The notes: generated by a model not told the origin, from the letters alone. A DNA stretch of 64,000 nucleotides from Kaistia geumhonensis (GCF_030815145.1 NZ_JAUSWJ010000001.1:1240001-1304000); one strand, 5' to 3'; positions 8,006 through 16,444 are shown, counted from the first letter of the stretch. Numbers and translations are program-made.

Positions 8006-9304
8006 TCAAAGGCTGCGCAGCCGCGGCTCGCCGGCCGGGCGCAGCATGAGATGCGTGAGCGCCCAGACGAGCGCGTCGAGCCGGTCCGGCGAGCGGCCGC
8101 TCGAAAGTCCTTCGGGCCCGAAATCAGCCAGTTCGTCCTCGAGCTGGGGAAAGGTGCCGGCATGGCGGACGCGGCCCTGCGCATAGAGCGCCGCGACCGG
8201 CTCGGCCCGCAGATATTTGCCCCGCGTCGCGCGGACCGGCGTCACCGGCACGCTCGCATCGACCTCGCCGATGACGCTCGTCACCATGTCGCCGCCCTGG
8301 TTGACCTCGGCCACTAGCGCATCGGCCTCCAGCGCGTGATAGAGCGTCACCGCCGCCGCCGCCCAGCGCTCGGGCTTCACCTCGGCGATGGTCGCATCGG
8401 CGAGCACATAGCCCGTGCCGTCCTCGGCGAGGCCGCAGCCGACGATGCCGCAGGCATCCGCCCCGCGCCGCCCGCTCGCCGGGGGATCGACCGCCACCAC
8501 GACGCGGGCGAGCTTCGGCGGCGCGCCGAGCCGGAGCCGCTCGATCACCTCGCGGCTCCACAGCGCATCGGCGCGATCGTCGATCAGCTCGCCGTCGATC
8601 TCCTGCCGTCCGAGCCGCGTGCCGCGATAGCGGCCGATGACCCGCTCCAGGAAGCCCGGCGCGAGATTGCCGAGATTGGCCGCCGTGCCGGCCCGCGTGA
8701 TCACCGTGCGCTCGGCCCTGACCAGCCGCTTCACGAGCGGAGTCGGGCGCGGCGTCGTGGTGACCAGCTGGCGTGGCAGCGCGCCGAGCCGAAGGCCGAA
8801 CTGCAGCATGTCCCAGCTCGCCTCCTGATGGCGCCACTTGCCGAGTTCATCGGCCCAGGCGGCCTCGAATTGCGGGCCGCGCAGGCTTTCCGGGTCCTCG
8901 GACGAGAAGCAGAGCGCCACCGCCCCGTTCGGCCATTCGAGTCGCCGCCGCGAGGGCTGCCATTGCGGCCGCTCGTCCCTGGGATGCACCGCGAGCAGCC
9001 CGGAGACGCCCTCGATCATCACGTCGCGGACATCGGCCAGCGTCTCGCCGATCAGCGCGATGCGCCCGACCGGCCGCGCGGCATAGCCCGGCCGCCCGAG
9101 CGCCAGCCCGCGGATCCATTCCGCTCCGGCGCGCGTCTTGCCGGCGCCGCGCCCGCCGATCATCAGCCAGGTCAGCCAGTCGCCGGGCGGCGGCAGTTGG
9201 TCGTCGCGCGCCCAGAAATCCCAGTCATGGTTGAAGAGCGCCAGCTCGCGCGGCGTCATCGCCGCCGCCAGCGTCTCCGAGAGCGTCGACGCCGGGATGC
9301 CCAT
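8006..9304 (-). CDS. GTA large terminase (gp2-like, TerL)
   Basis: A 432-residue packaging ATPase/nuclease. The Walker A motif is GGRGAGKTRAGAEWIRG near residues 35-51. Other family marks are ALIGETLADVRDVMIEGVSG, QFEAAWADELGKWRHQEASW with the Walker B-type acidic pair, LVTTTPRPTPLVKRLV (motif III), and in the RNase H-like nuclease half VVAVDPPASGRRGADACG and LVAEVNQGGDMV. It overlaps the end of the small terminase-like gene. ATG 9304 and a second ATG at 9259 (MTPRELALFNHDW) are both plausible starts. TerL of GTAs packages random host DNA headfuls. Confidence 0.96.
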   Translation of the reverse strand: MGIPASTLSETLAAAMTPRELALFNHDWDFWARDDQLPPPGDWLTWLMIGGRGAGKTRAGAEWIRGLALGRPGYAARPVGRIALIGETLADVRDVMIEGVSGLLAVHPRDERPQWQPSRRRLEWPNGAVALCFSSEDPESLRGPQFEAAWADELGKWRHQEASWDMLQFGLRLGALPRQLVTTTPRPTPLVKRLVRAERTVITRAGTAANLGNLAPGFLERVIGRYRGTRLGRQEIDGELIDDRADALWSREVIERLRLGAPPKLARVVVAVDPPASGRRGADACGIVGCGLAEDGTGYVLADATIAEVKPERWAAAAVTLYHALEADALVAEVNQGGDMVTSVIGEVDASVPVTPVRATRGKYLRAEPVAALYAQGRVRHAGTFPQLEDELADFGPEGLSSGRSPDRLDALVWALTHLMLRPAGEPRLRSL

Positions 9305-9731
9305 CCGGAGAGAGTGCTGCCAGGCGCTGCGCAAGGCGCGCCCTGAGTTCGCCGAGATCGACAGCACCTGCATCGACATCCTCCCCGCGCTCGTCGCGCA
9401 GCTTCGAAAGGGTCTCGAAGGTCTTGGCGAGCACGGCGAGCGTCCTCGCATCCTTTTCCTCGACGCTGCCGCCGCCGGCGGCGAAGCGCTGTTCGAGATC
9501 GGTCACCTGCCGTTCGAAGGCGCGGAAGAGCCGCCCGAGCAGCTTGCCGTCGTCGCCCTCGACCGGAGGCCCGGGCGTCGCGCCCGGCCGCAGCCAGCCG
9601 CCCCGCTTCGCCTGCGCCGAGAGCGCGGCGACGTTCGTTCCGAAGGCCTCGGCGATGTCGCGCAGCGGATCGAGCGTCGCCTCGTAGCGCCCCCGCACCG
9701 CCTGCCAATCCGCCTTCGAAAGCCTCGGCAA
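9225..9731 (-). CDS. GTA gp1-like small terminase-type protein
   Basis: First gene of the GTA block. I place the start at TTG 9731, where GGAGG lies six bases upstream and the protein begins LPRLSKADWQAVRGRYEATL, giving 168 residues. A helix-turn-helix-like segment (LRDIAEAFGTNVAALSAQAK, then RGGWLRPG) is followed by a coiled coil around RLFRAFERQVTDLEQRFAAG and a second helical region, like the GTA gp1 family proposed to be the small terminase. The same frame stays open to an ATG at 9866, preceded by AAGAGG, which would add 45 residues and run through the leader hairpin. The choice matters for how the hairpin acts. Confidence 0.8.
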   Translation of the reverse strand: MPRLSKADWQAVRGRYEATLDPLRDIAEAFGTNVAALSAQAKRGGWLRPGATPGPPVEGDDGKLLGRLFRAFERQVTDLEQRFAAGGGSVEEKDARTLAVLAKTFETLSKLRDERGEDVDAGAVDLGELRARLAQRLAALSPDGHPGVDALGDAGGGDDAARAGALQP

Positions 9732-9785
9732 ACGATCCTCCGGACCAGACGACAAGCAGGCAGCCGCCACATCAGGGCGGCCATG

Positions 9786-9808
9786 AAAAAAGGCGCCGCA
9801 AGGCGCCT
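9786..9808 (-). terminator. Intrinsic terminator-like hairpin in the GTA leader
   Basis: On the minus strand AGGCGCC, loop TTGC, GGCGCCT are perfect 7-bp arms followed at once by five further T. It lies about 55 bases upstream of the TTG start of the gp1-like gene and about 75 bases downstream of the predicted transcription start. This is a textbook Rho-independent terminator placed inside the leader of the GTA operon. Confidence 0.72.
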
Positions 9809-9890
9809 CCGCAAAACTCGACGATCCCGGCCCCGACGACGCGCGCCCCCCAAAACGCCGCCGCATCCGCACCTCTTGGACGATGCCTGA

Positions 9891-9919
9891 ACCCTACCGA
9901 ACCACCGTTACGCTGTCAA
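9891..9919 (-). promoter_or_regulatory. Predicted sigma-70 promoter of the GTA operon
   Basis: On the minus strand TTGACA (9919-9914) is separated by exactly 17 bases from TAGGGT (9896-9891). The -35 is perfect and the -10 keeps the important first A and last T. Predicted start is near 9884, which gives a short leader containing the terminator hairpin. It is the only promoter-like pair I found in this gap. Confidence 0.6.
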
Positions 9920-10130
9920 GGATTTTATTCCTAGTCGGGTGGAGGGGCGGACGATTGCCCCCGCATCCGCGGCGTCCGCGATGGTTCCTCAACCGCACGT
10001 TCACCGGCGCCGCGTTCCCGTTCGGATGGCAGGGGGCAACGCCCCCGGTCGCCGCGAGCCCCAAGGCGGTTCCGCCACCCCCACCGCAGGGCCACCCGCC
10101 AAGGCCCGAAGGCCGCCCGACTCCCCGGCG

Positions 10131-10318
10131 CGACAAGCCGCTACCCCTCACCGCCGTCATGCCCGGGCCCGTCCCGGGCATCCACGTCTTTCTTGAAGGA
10201 CCGGGGACAAGACGACGGGTGGGACGTGGATGGCCAAGACGCGATGGCCGCGACGGGCGGCAATGACGGACGGCTAGGGGCGTTGGCTGGTGCGGAAAAC
10301 GACCGTTTTCGGAACATT
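10131..10318 (+). repeat. Dispersed palindromic repeat, copy 1
   Basis: About 185 bp shared with 18328-18512. The shared order is CGACAAGCCG, then CCGTCATGCCCGGG, a CGTCCCGGGCATCC arm, ACGTCTTTCT, then GACGTGGATGGC, GGTTGGCT-like sequence and finally GAAAACGACCGTTTTC (10295-10310), itself a perfect palindrome with 7-base arms and a 2-base centre. The first arm (CATCCACGTCTT) is complementary to the AAGACGTGGATG-like second arm, so the whole element can fold. It ends about 210 bp before the HD/Hsp90-like gene. Confidence 0.85.
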
Positions 10319-10525
10319 CTCAACTGGAACTGCCGCTTAGTACGCTTTGCGTCAAATGCAGACCTTGGAGAATGCGTGTCGGAACGCCCAGTAGGTGGAC
10401 CGAAAGCAAACCCCGAACATATACGCGACAGCTCATGTCAAGCTGCCTTTCGTATCCAGGTTCGGCTATGGCAAATTTTGAAGTCGTGCCATATTGCGGA
10501 GAAACTTGTTTATAGGTCAGTGGGT

Positions 10526-13500
10526 ATGCCTAATTGGAATGAAACACGGCTCTCGAAGGCAGTTGATGGCAAGCTAACGCGGAAGGAGCAAACAGCGCTC
10601 AGCTTGGCTCTTGACCAGGCTCAATCGGTATTACGGAGCACGAGTACAGCACCTATCGACTTTACTCTGCACGATCAAGACCATAGCTTTCGTGTGGCTG
10701 AACGAATATTTGATCTAATAATCCCTGACGTTTCCCTTGGGCCATATGAATTAGCGCTCCTTCTTCTTGGCTCTTACATGCACGACATCGGTATGTCGCC
10801 CTCTAGGAAGATCGTGCGAGCACACAACGACTATCTATTAACGGGACTGGCGGGAGACTTAACGCCCCAACATCTCAAAGATTTTCAGCATTGGCTGGAT
10901 GCACACTACAACGGGGTTACAGCACCTATTTCTCCAGATGCGCTCACGCCGTCGAACTTGAGGACGGTTGAGGAAATCGTCTCCTATTACTGCCGGCATA
11001 AGCATAACGATTGGAGCGAGGAGTGGATCAGAAATGCGCTCCCCGAGCTGCAATCATCATTGTACGCGAACTGGGTGGAGGATCTTGTCACACTTTGTCG
11101 TAGCCATCATGAGGGACTCTCCGCGCTGCGCTCGGAGCGGTTCGAGGCCAAGCTGGTGGGCGCCCCTAGTCAATCGGTGAATCTGAGGTATCTCGCCGCG
11201 CTTTTGAGGCTTGCAGACGTGCTGGAGTTCGACCCGGAGCGGACACCCAGCATCATTTTGGAGCGACGTGACATCGCTCCCAAGAGTCGCATTTTCTGGC
11301 AGCGCGATCACGAGATTGCGTTTCATCTGGACGCTGAGAACAGGAGCATCTCGCTTACGGCGCGCACCCCGAGTGCGCCTGTGCACAGGGCTGTTCTTGA
11401 TGTCGTGCTGTCGGTGGATCACGAACTCGCCACTTGCGCAGCCCTTGAGCACGAAGGGCTATTCCGAGTGGGCAAAATACCCGACATAGAACGGGATCGA
11501 TATAAATGGGAATGGCCCTCCCGTCTCGCGACGGACATTTCGGAGAAGGACAACAGCTTCGTATATATTGAAGGGGCATTTCGGCCCGACTCGAAGCGGA
11601 TTCTAGACCTTCTCTCTGGCGTTGCTCTTTATGGCAATCCGCTAGCCGCAATTCGTGAGCTTCTTCAAAACGCGGTTGATGCCGTTAAAGAGCAGATTGC
11701 TTACGAGAGGCTTGAAGATGATGAGCCCGGCTCCTCGGACTTCTCACCTAAGTGGAGCGAATTCCATCGCATCCGCCTGAGTCTTGAGGAAGACATTGAC
11801 GGGATCTGGCTAAGGTGCGTCGACAACGGTGTCGGCATGACAAAGGACATAATTGAAAATCACCTGCTTGTGAGCGGCTCCGCGGCCCGCGTATCGACCC
11901 GGACACTTGAGAGGGAAGCCGACGCTAAAGGGTTCGCCGTCGGCCGAACTGGTCAGTTCGGAGTCGGCGCCCTCAGCTACTTTATGATTGCGGACAGACT
12001 TGAGCTGACGACACGCCGCAGCAACCATGCGGGCGACCATGATCATACTGCTTGGCGTTTCACGACCGAGGGCATAGGGTCATTTGGCGAACTCTCCCGC
12101 GCCAGCCGCTCTACAAATGGAACTGAAGCACGCCTCAGGCTTCGCGCAGACATATTTGACATTAATACCCCGATATTTTCGCAGATATCACAATATATAT
12201 TGGACACTGTTTCGTTCTTACCATGCAGGATGGAATTTAAAGACAACATCAATGGAGGACCGGCACTACAATTTGCTGCCGGCTGGGTCGATTCATCTGA
12301 TATGCTTTCGGATTACTGCCTAGAGCTCAATAAGCGCGGAAAGCGTATGACCGAACTTCGTGACGGGCAAGCCAACTTCAAATCGGACGCCCGGAACCGG
12401 CTTAGATGGCTAGGACCTGAAGAACTAACATTTGAGCCTCTCGCGGCCCGAATTCGAGTTTGGCTTCCATATTTCGAACTACCCGGCGGAAATAGTTGCG
12501 TATACTTACATTTGGAAGATGACGCGGTCGTTCAACTTCGTAATAACGATCAATTTCTTGTTCCGCAGCGGCACGCATTCCTCTCTTGGCGAGGCTTCAA
12601 GGCAATAAGCCGCGACCCCATAAAACTGCCAGCCAATGTATCTGTGGAAATTGACTTAGGTGCGGGAGCAACAATCTCGGTCGATCGCGGGCATTTGTCG
12701 TTTCCCACAGATGATATTTTCGAGGCGATCTCGGAGGTCGCGCAGAAACTGCGTAGTTCATTTGCCAATGAGAACATTAGGTCTCAGTTTAAAGTCCTCA
12801 ATTTGGGCACCCTCAATATTGGTATGGACGACGACTCGGGATTTTACTGGCAAAGAGAATCCGACAAGTGGTCTGCGGTTGAAGCTCCGTTTGCTGAGGT
12901 TCTCAAGTTTTCATACGAGCGCGAACCAACCGGTGGCAGAGCCACTAACAACGGGAGGGAGGTTCAGAGGGTGCTCACGATGGGCTCGAGCGGTTCCCAA
13001 CGAAGCGTATCACGACTTGTAGGAGGTGGCCGCCTTGTTCTCACCCGAGATAATTCCAGGTACTCTTTGCTTCAGGCCGCTGTAATTTGGGATACGATGC
13101 CATCGGAGTTTAGGCGGGGCGCGCGATCGTTCCCTGAGTCTTTGAGAGGCCTGCTGTGTGTAGTATGCGACGGGCAAGTGGCGCTGAACAAAGATCATGC
13201 TTTGGCCGCGGCCCTAACTAGACATCGTCGCGTGGATCCAGCTAACTTGGATGCTAACTGCTCGGACGACGAACTCGCGTCCGCTTTGTACTCAACGATA
13301 CACCTCCCAACCGAAGCATGGTCAACGCTCGTATCGAAAGTAGGCATGAGGGAAAGGATTCTTGAATTTATTGATCGCCTACCTGAGAGAAGAATAGATG
13401 CATGGACAGTGTCGTCGCCAAATCAATACATCATAACTATAGACAGTAAGGGACGCCATACTAGGAAGCAAGACTTCCGCATAAATAGATTTAATACATA

Positions 13501-13612
13501 TGACGGGAGGAACTACATTCTTCCCTCCGAAGAGAGAGATTGGCTGAGAATCGAGGGGCCGAAATTCGAGGATGAAGATAAGGAACCTCAAGTGAATACT
13601 ATCTCGTTTTGA
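10526..13612 (+). CDS. HD-domain plus Hsp90-like GHKL ATPase, 1028 residues
   Basis: A large cytosolic protein with two enzymatic modules. Residues ~45-235 look like an HD phosphohydrolase domain: TLHDQDHSFRVAER (H49, D50, H53), SYMHDIGMS (H86-D87), RSHHEGL (H194-H195) and RLADVLEFD (D231). Residues ~355-560 form a GHKL ATPase of Hsp90 type: RELLQNAVDAV (N-box), CVDNGVGMT (G1) and GRTGQFGVGALSYFM (G2), followed by Hsp90/MutL-like middle sequence. The C-terminal ~350 residues are not recognised. Start ATG 10526 is chosen over an upstream extension that reads through the repeat. The gene is visibly AT-richer than its surroundings and codon use differs, which suggests horizontal transfer. HD/Hsp90-like fusions of this kind have been predicted in conflict and anti-phage systems; that role here is inference. 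Confidence 0.85.
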   Translation: MPNWNETRLSKAVDGKLTRKEQTALSLALDQAQSVLRSTSTAPIDFTLHDQDHSFRVAERIFDLIIPDVSLGPYELALLLLGSYMHDIGMSPSRKIVRAHNDYLLTGLAGDLTPQHLKDFQHWLDAHYNGVTAPISPDALTPSNLRTVEEIVSYYCRHKHNDWSEEWIRNALPELQSSLYANWVEDLVTLCRSHHEGLSALRSERFEAKLVGAPSQSVNLRYLAALLRLADVLEFDPERTPSIILERRDIAPKSRIFWQRDHEIAFHLDAENRSISLTARTPSAPVHRAVLDVVLSVDHELATCAALEHEGLFRVGKIPDIERDRYKWEWPSRLATDISEKDNSFVYIEGAFRPDSKRILDLLSGVALYGNPLAAIRELLQNAVDAVKEQIAYERLEDDEPGSSDFSPKWSEFHRIRLSLEEDIDGIWLRCVDNGVGMTKDIIENHLLVSGSAARVSTRTLEREADAKGFAVGRTGQFGVGALSYFMIADRLELTTRRSNHAGDHDHTAWRFTTEGIGSFGELSRASRSTNGTEARLRLRADIFDINTPIFSQISQYILDTVSFLPCRMEFKDNINGGPALQFAAGWVDSSDMLSDYCLELNKRGKRMTELRDGQANFKSDARNRLRWLGPEELTFEPLAARIRVWLPYFELPGGNSCVYLHLEDDAVVQLRNNDQFLVPQRHAFLSWRGFKAISRDPIKLPANVSVEIDLGAGATISVDRGHLSFPTDDIFEAISEVAQKLRSSFANENIRSQFKVLNLGTLNIGMDDDSGFYWQRESDKWSAVEAPFAEVLKFSYEREPTGGRATNNGREVQRVLTMGSSGSQRSVSRLVGGGRLVLTRDNSRYSLLQAAVIWDTMPSEFRRGARSFPESLRGLLCVVCDGQVALNKDHALAAALTRHRRVDPANLDANCSDDELASALYSTIHLPTEAWSTLVSKVGMRERILEFIDRLPERRIDAWTVSSPNQYIITIDSKGRHTRKQDFRINRFNTYDGRNYILPSEERDWLRIEGPKFEDEDKEPQVNTISF

Positions 13613-14116
13613 GACTATTAATTTTAGTACGGTGGTGGTATACTTATAATCATCGCGAGCGCCACGTTATCGGCCGGCCTGCGCGCTCGGGTTAGGCAAC
13701 ACCAATTATGGTGGAAACAGAGTAGACACCTGAACGTCGGAAACGCGGGGGTCCCATTGTCAGAGACGACGAAGGACCAGAACACCCGGCCGGCCCCGGG
13801 CCGGGCAGCGTCTCCTTGGATGTCTTGGCAAGTCTTGAGTGGCAAGTCTCGCTTCGCAGGTCTTGCCGCTATCACGGCCGCGTCCTGCGCGGCCGTGACC
13901 TAGTCCGAGCCTTGACGATCAGCCGCCGGAGCTGGAGCCGGCGGTGCCGCCGCCCGGGCCGGCCGAGCCGCCGGCTCCCGAGGGGACGAGCATGCGTTGG
14001 CGTCCTGGCTGCTTGTGCCGGGGGCAGTTCATCGTTCCGTCGGCGGCGCGGTTGGTGTCCTCGAGGCGCCGCTCTCCCGAGGAAACCCCGCCTGCCGCCG
14101 CGCTCTCGCTGGTCGC
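13613..14116. other. Intergenic region with one strong palindrome
   Basis: No gene supported. It begins AT-rich just after the HD/Hsp90-like gene and returns to high GC. The clearest element is the inverted repeat at 13872-13898. A 37-codon minus-strand frame (14032-13919) ending in a Gly/Ser-rich tail is discussed among the rejected items. Confidence 0.6.
13872..13898. repeat. Perfect 11-bp inverted repeat with 5-base loop
   Basis: TCACGGCCGCG, loop TCCTG, CGCGGCCGTGA. The stem is very stable but no T-run follows on either strand, so it is not a standard intrinsic terminator. It lies between the foreign HD/Hsp90-like gene and the GFA gene and may mark a boundary or reduce read-through. Confidence 0.6.
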
Positions 14117-14509
14117 TCAACCCTCCGCGCGCGGCGCCCCGTCCGGCCGGTCGCGCTCGTAGAGGCGGAGCCCCGGGAAGGAAGGCAGGAAGCGCTCGCG
14201 GCGGATGGTCCAGAGTTCATAGGTCGGGCGGAAGGCGTCCGGCGCGTCGAAGGCGCCGAGATTGACCTCGACCTCGTCGCCGCTGACGCCGAAGAGCGAC
14301 GCGCCGCAGCGGGGGCAGAAATGCCGGCCGCGATAATCGCGCGTCTCGCCGCTGATGGTCACCGCGCCTTCGGGGAAGATGGCCGAGGCATGGAACAGCG
14401 CGCCATGATGCTTGCGGCAGTCCATGCAGTGGCAGACCCCGACGCGATACGGCTCGCCGCTGACGACGAGGCGGACATCGCCGCAGAGGCAGGAGGCGGT
14501 GTGGGTCAT
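14117..14509 (-). CDS. GFA family zinc protein (CENP-V/glutathione-dependent formaldehyde-activating type)
   Basis: A 130-residue protein with ATG 14509 and a GGAG ribosome site. The zinc ligands of the GFA fold are all visible: CLCGDVR near residue 7, CHCMDCRKHHG near residues 30-40, and FCPRCGASLFG near residues 66-76. Family members bind two zinc ions; only some act on S-hydroxymethylglutathione, so the substrate is unknown. The gene stands alone on the minus strand, divergent from the curli locus. The frame runs on upstream without a ribosome site and is ignored. Confidence 0.9.
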   Translation of the reverse strand: MTHTASCLCGDVRLVVSGEPYRVGVCHCMDCRKHHGALFHASAIFPEGAVTISGETRDYRGRHFCPRCGASLFGVSGDEVEVNLGAFDAPDAFRPTYELWTIRRERFLPSFPGLRLYERDRPDGAPRAEG

Positions 14510-14654
14510 CGGGATCGCTCCTTCGCATGGCATCGCCGCGGGCGTCCGGCGGCTGAACGCCCGGTGAACGCCGCCTTCAGGTCCGGTTCCGCGGCGCCCT
14601 TCTAGAACAGCTTCCATCAACCCGCGGCAAGCGCCGCAACGATGGAGAGCCCCG

Positions 14655-15116
14655 ATGATCCGCACTTCTCTCGTCAAGACCACCCTCGCCGCCGCCGCGC
14701 TCGGCCTTTCCGCCGCTGCGCTCAGCCTCGCCGCCGCGCTGCCGGCCGCCGCCAACGACGTGCGCATCGACCAGTATGGCTGGGGCAACAGCGCCGGCGG
14801 CGCGCAGAACGGCTGGAGCAACCGCATCCGCGTGCATCAGGGCGGCAACTGGAACGGCGCCACCGCGCAGCAGTATGGCGGGCGCAATCTCTCCGTCATC
14901 GGCCAGGAAGGCTGGCGCAATTCCGCCGCGACCTACCAGACGGGCAACCGCAACGCCGCCGGCATCGGCCAGTTCGGCAGCAACCACACCGCCATCCTGA
15001 CGCAGGACGGCAACGGCAACATCGCGGCCGGCGTGCAGGTGGGCAATGGCTGCGCCGCCGATGTCGCGCAGGGCGGCAACGGCAATGTCGCCGCCTTCGT
15101 GCAGAGCTGCCCCTAG
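14655..15116 (+). CDS. Curlin-repeat protein (CsgA-like amyloid subunit)
   Basis: A 153-residue secreted protein with ATG 14655. The N-terminus is a Sec signal peptide (two basic residues, then a long Ala/Leu core ending ALPAAAN). The mature part consists of curlin-type repeats of the S-x5-QxGxxN-x-A-x3-Q kind, for example RIDQYGWGNSAGGAQNGWSN, then TYQTGNRNAAGIGQFGSNHT and LTQDGNGNIAAGVQVGNG. Such repeats stack into the cross-beta core of curli fibres. Two cysteines near the C-terminus (GCAADV and QSCP) are unusual for curlins and could form a disulfide. It heads a three-gene group with CsgH and a second curlin-like gene. CsgG, CsgE and CsgF are not in the window. Confidence 0.88.
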   Translation: MIRTSLVKTTLAAAALGLSAAALSLAAALPAAANDVRIDQYGWGNSAGGAQNGWSNRIRVHQGGNWNGATAQQYGGRNLSVIGQEGWRNSAATYQTGNRNAAGIGQFGSNHTAILTQDGNGNIAAGVQVGNGCAADVAQGGNGNVAAFVQSCP

Positions 15117-15150
15117 CCGCTTTCGCCACCGCCCAACCGGGAGAAAAGCC

Positions 15151-15633
15151 ATGACGAAGCCGAGCCTGACCAACCCCATCCCGATGCGCGCCACCCGCCG
15201 CCCGCTGGCGCTCGGCGCCCTCGTGCTGGCCGGCGCCGCCCTCGCAGCCGGATGCATCCCGGCAAACCTCGCGGCAGCCGGCAGCGGGGCAGGCGCCGGC
15301 AGCGGAGGAAGCGCCGGCACGCTCGCCGGCGCCGGCACGGCGGCGCTCTCCTGCGAGATCCGCCAGAGCCGCGCGCGCGGCCAGCTGATGCTGGAGCCGA
15401 TGGTGAGCGCGGCTTCGGGGGCGAGCGGCAGCTATTCCCTGACGCTCGCGGGCGGCGGCTCCGGCAATTCGTCGACCATCAGCCAGGGCGGCGGCTTCAC
15501 CGCCCCGCCCGGCCGCGCCACCAGCCTCGGCCAGGTGAGCCTCGATGGCGGCGGCGTCTATCGCGCGAGGCTCGAAGTGTCGGCGGGCGGCGGCAAGGCC
15601 GTCTGCGCCGGCAAGGTCGGCGGCGCTCTCTAG
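15151..15633 (+). CDS. csgH: CsgH-like curli assembly factor, probable lipoprotein
   Basis: A 160-residue protein starting MTKPSLTNPIPMRATRRPLA. A hydrophobic segment ends in a lipobox-like LAAGC near residues 31-35, suggesting a lipidated N-terminus, followed by an Ala/Gly/Ser-rich linker. The last ~95 residues form the CsgH-type beta domain: CEIRQSRARGQLMLEPMVSA, then SGSYSLTLAGGGSGNSSTIS and GQVSLDGGGVYRARLEVSAG, closing KAVCAGKV. The two cysteines (CEIRQ and VCAGK) frame the domain. CsgH is the alphaproteobacterial curlin-binding factor that limits premature fibril formation. Its place between two curlin genes supports this. Confidence 0.8.
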   Translation: MTKPSLTNPIPMRATRRPLALGALVLAGAALAAGCIPANLAAAGSGAGAGSGGSAGTLAGAGTAALSCEIRQSRARGQLMLEPMVSAASGASGSYSLTLAGGGSGNSSTISQGGGFTAPPGRATSLGQVSLDGGGVYRARLEVSAGGGKAVCAGKVGGAL

Positions 15634-15689
15634 CCCGCGCGCCACGATCCGCGCCTCACCGTCAACCCATCCATCACGGGAGAAGAAAG

Positions 15690-16106
15690 ATGACCAGCCA
15701 GACCCGCACCCTCCTCGCCGCCGCCCTCGCCGCCCTCATCGCGGCGCCGGCGCTGACGACGCCGGCCGAGGCCGGCGGCTCGATCGCGCTCACTCTTTCG
15801 CCGCGCGACGCGCAGCAGGCGCAGCTGATGGATTTCGGGCTGCGCGCCTATGGGCTCTATAACGGCCTGAAGAACGGCGGCGCGCGCATCGACCAAAAGG
15901 GGCGCGGCAACAGCGCCGGCGTCGCGCAGAACGGCAGCGGCAATCTCGGCCTCGTCACCCAGCGCGGCGAAGGCCATGAAGGCACCATCGACCAGCGCGG
16001 CAACGGCAATTCCTACGGCCTCTTCCAGTTCGGCCGCGGCACGAGGAGCGCCATCACCCAGCAAGGCAACGCCAGCACCGGCGCCGCCGTCACCTTCGGC
16101 TGGTAG
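15690..16106 (+). CDS. Second curlin-like protein (possible nucleator)
   Basis: A 138-residue secreted protein with a signal peptide (MTSQTRTLLAAALAALIAAP, cut after AEA). A ~45-residue non-repeat region (SIALTLSPRDAQQAQLMDFG) precedes curlin-type repeats: ARIDQKGRGNSAGVAQNGSG, then LVTQRGEGHEGTIDQRGNGN and FQFGRGTRSAITQQGNASTG. The extra N-terminal domain and fewer repeats recall CsgB-like nucleators, but the assignment between subunit and nucleator is inference. The gene follows csgH by 56 bp with an AGAAGAAAG ribosome-site-like sequence. Confidence 0.8.
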   Translation: MTSQTRTLLAAALAALIAAPALTTPAEAGGSIALTLSPRDAQQAQLMDFGLRAYGLYNGLKNGGARIDQKGRGNSAGVAQNGSGNLGLVTQRGEGHEGTIDQRGNGNSYGLFQFGRGTRSAITQQGNASTGAAVTFGW

Positions 16107-16444
16107 GAAGCCTCCGCGCCAGCCGCCGCCCCCTGCCCTCCGCCGCCACACACCGCGCACCCTCGATCATCACGCCCGGCCCCGGAACGTCGGAGGTTTT
16201 CAACGCTTGTCATTGCCGCCGAAATCGGAACGATGGGCCCGGGCCTGAGGCGGCGAGGCGTCGCGAGTGCCGGCCCGGGGGGCAGCTTGTCGAGAATGGT
16301 CGGCCCAGGATCCACGCGCTCCACGCCCGTCAATTCGATCTGGTATCCAGCGGCGCCGCGGCTTCGCGCGCGGTGTCGGGTCAGGATGAAACCGACGCTC
16401 CCTCGGCTTCGCGGTGTTCCCCCGGCACCAGATCGGAGAATCCC
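16107..16444. other. Intergenic region between curli locus and MscS gene
   Basis: No gene or clear regulatory site seen. It is GC-rich with several GGCCCGGG-type palindromic words around 16237-16277. The MscS ribosome site (GGAG) lies at its right end. Confidence 0.5.

Noticed and set aside
1-9731. Complete prophage instead of a GTA
   Set aside because: No integrase, repressor, lysis or replication genes, a very short tape measure and gene order as in RcGTA; I cannot exclude such genes left of the window.
10193-10525. Upstream extension of the HD/Hsp90-like frame
   Set aside because: It starts inside the dispersed repeat, its composition is repeat-like, and the HD domain begins well after ATG 10526.
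13613-13870. Right-hand partner of the repeat end motif after the HD/Hsp90-like gene
   Set aside because: Only a weak CGGAAACGCGGG-like word was found; not enough to call a terminal inverted repeat.
13919-14032. 37-codon minus-strand frame starting MNCPRHKQPGRQRMLVPSG with a Gly/Ser-rich tail
   Set aside because: No ribosome site, low-complexity end and no recognisable family. It is in the same phase as the upstream GFA gene beyond its stop, so probably non-coding.
16013-16333. Minus-strand frame with LTGVERVDPGPTILDKLPPG
   Set aside because: Looks protein-like for ~20 residues but overlaps the curlin gene antisense, starts with TTG without a ribosome site and matches no family I know.
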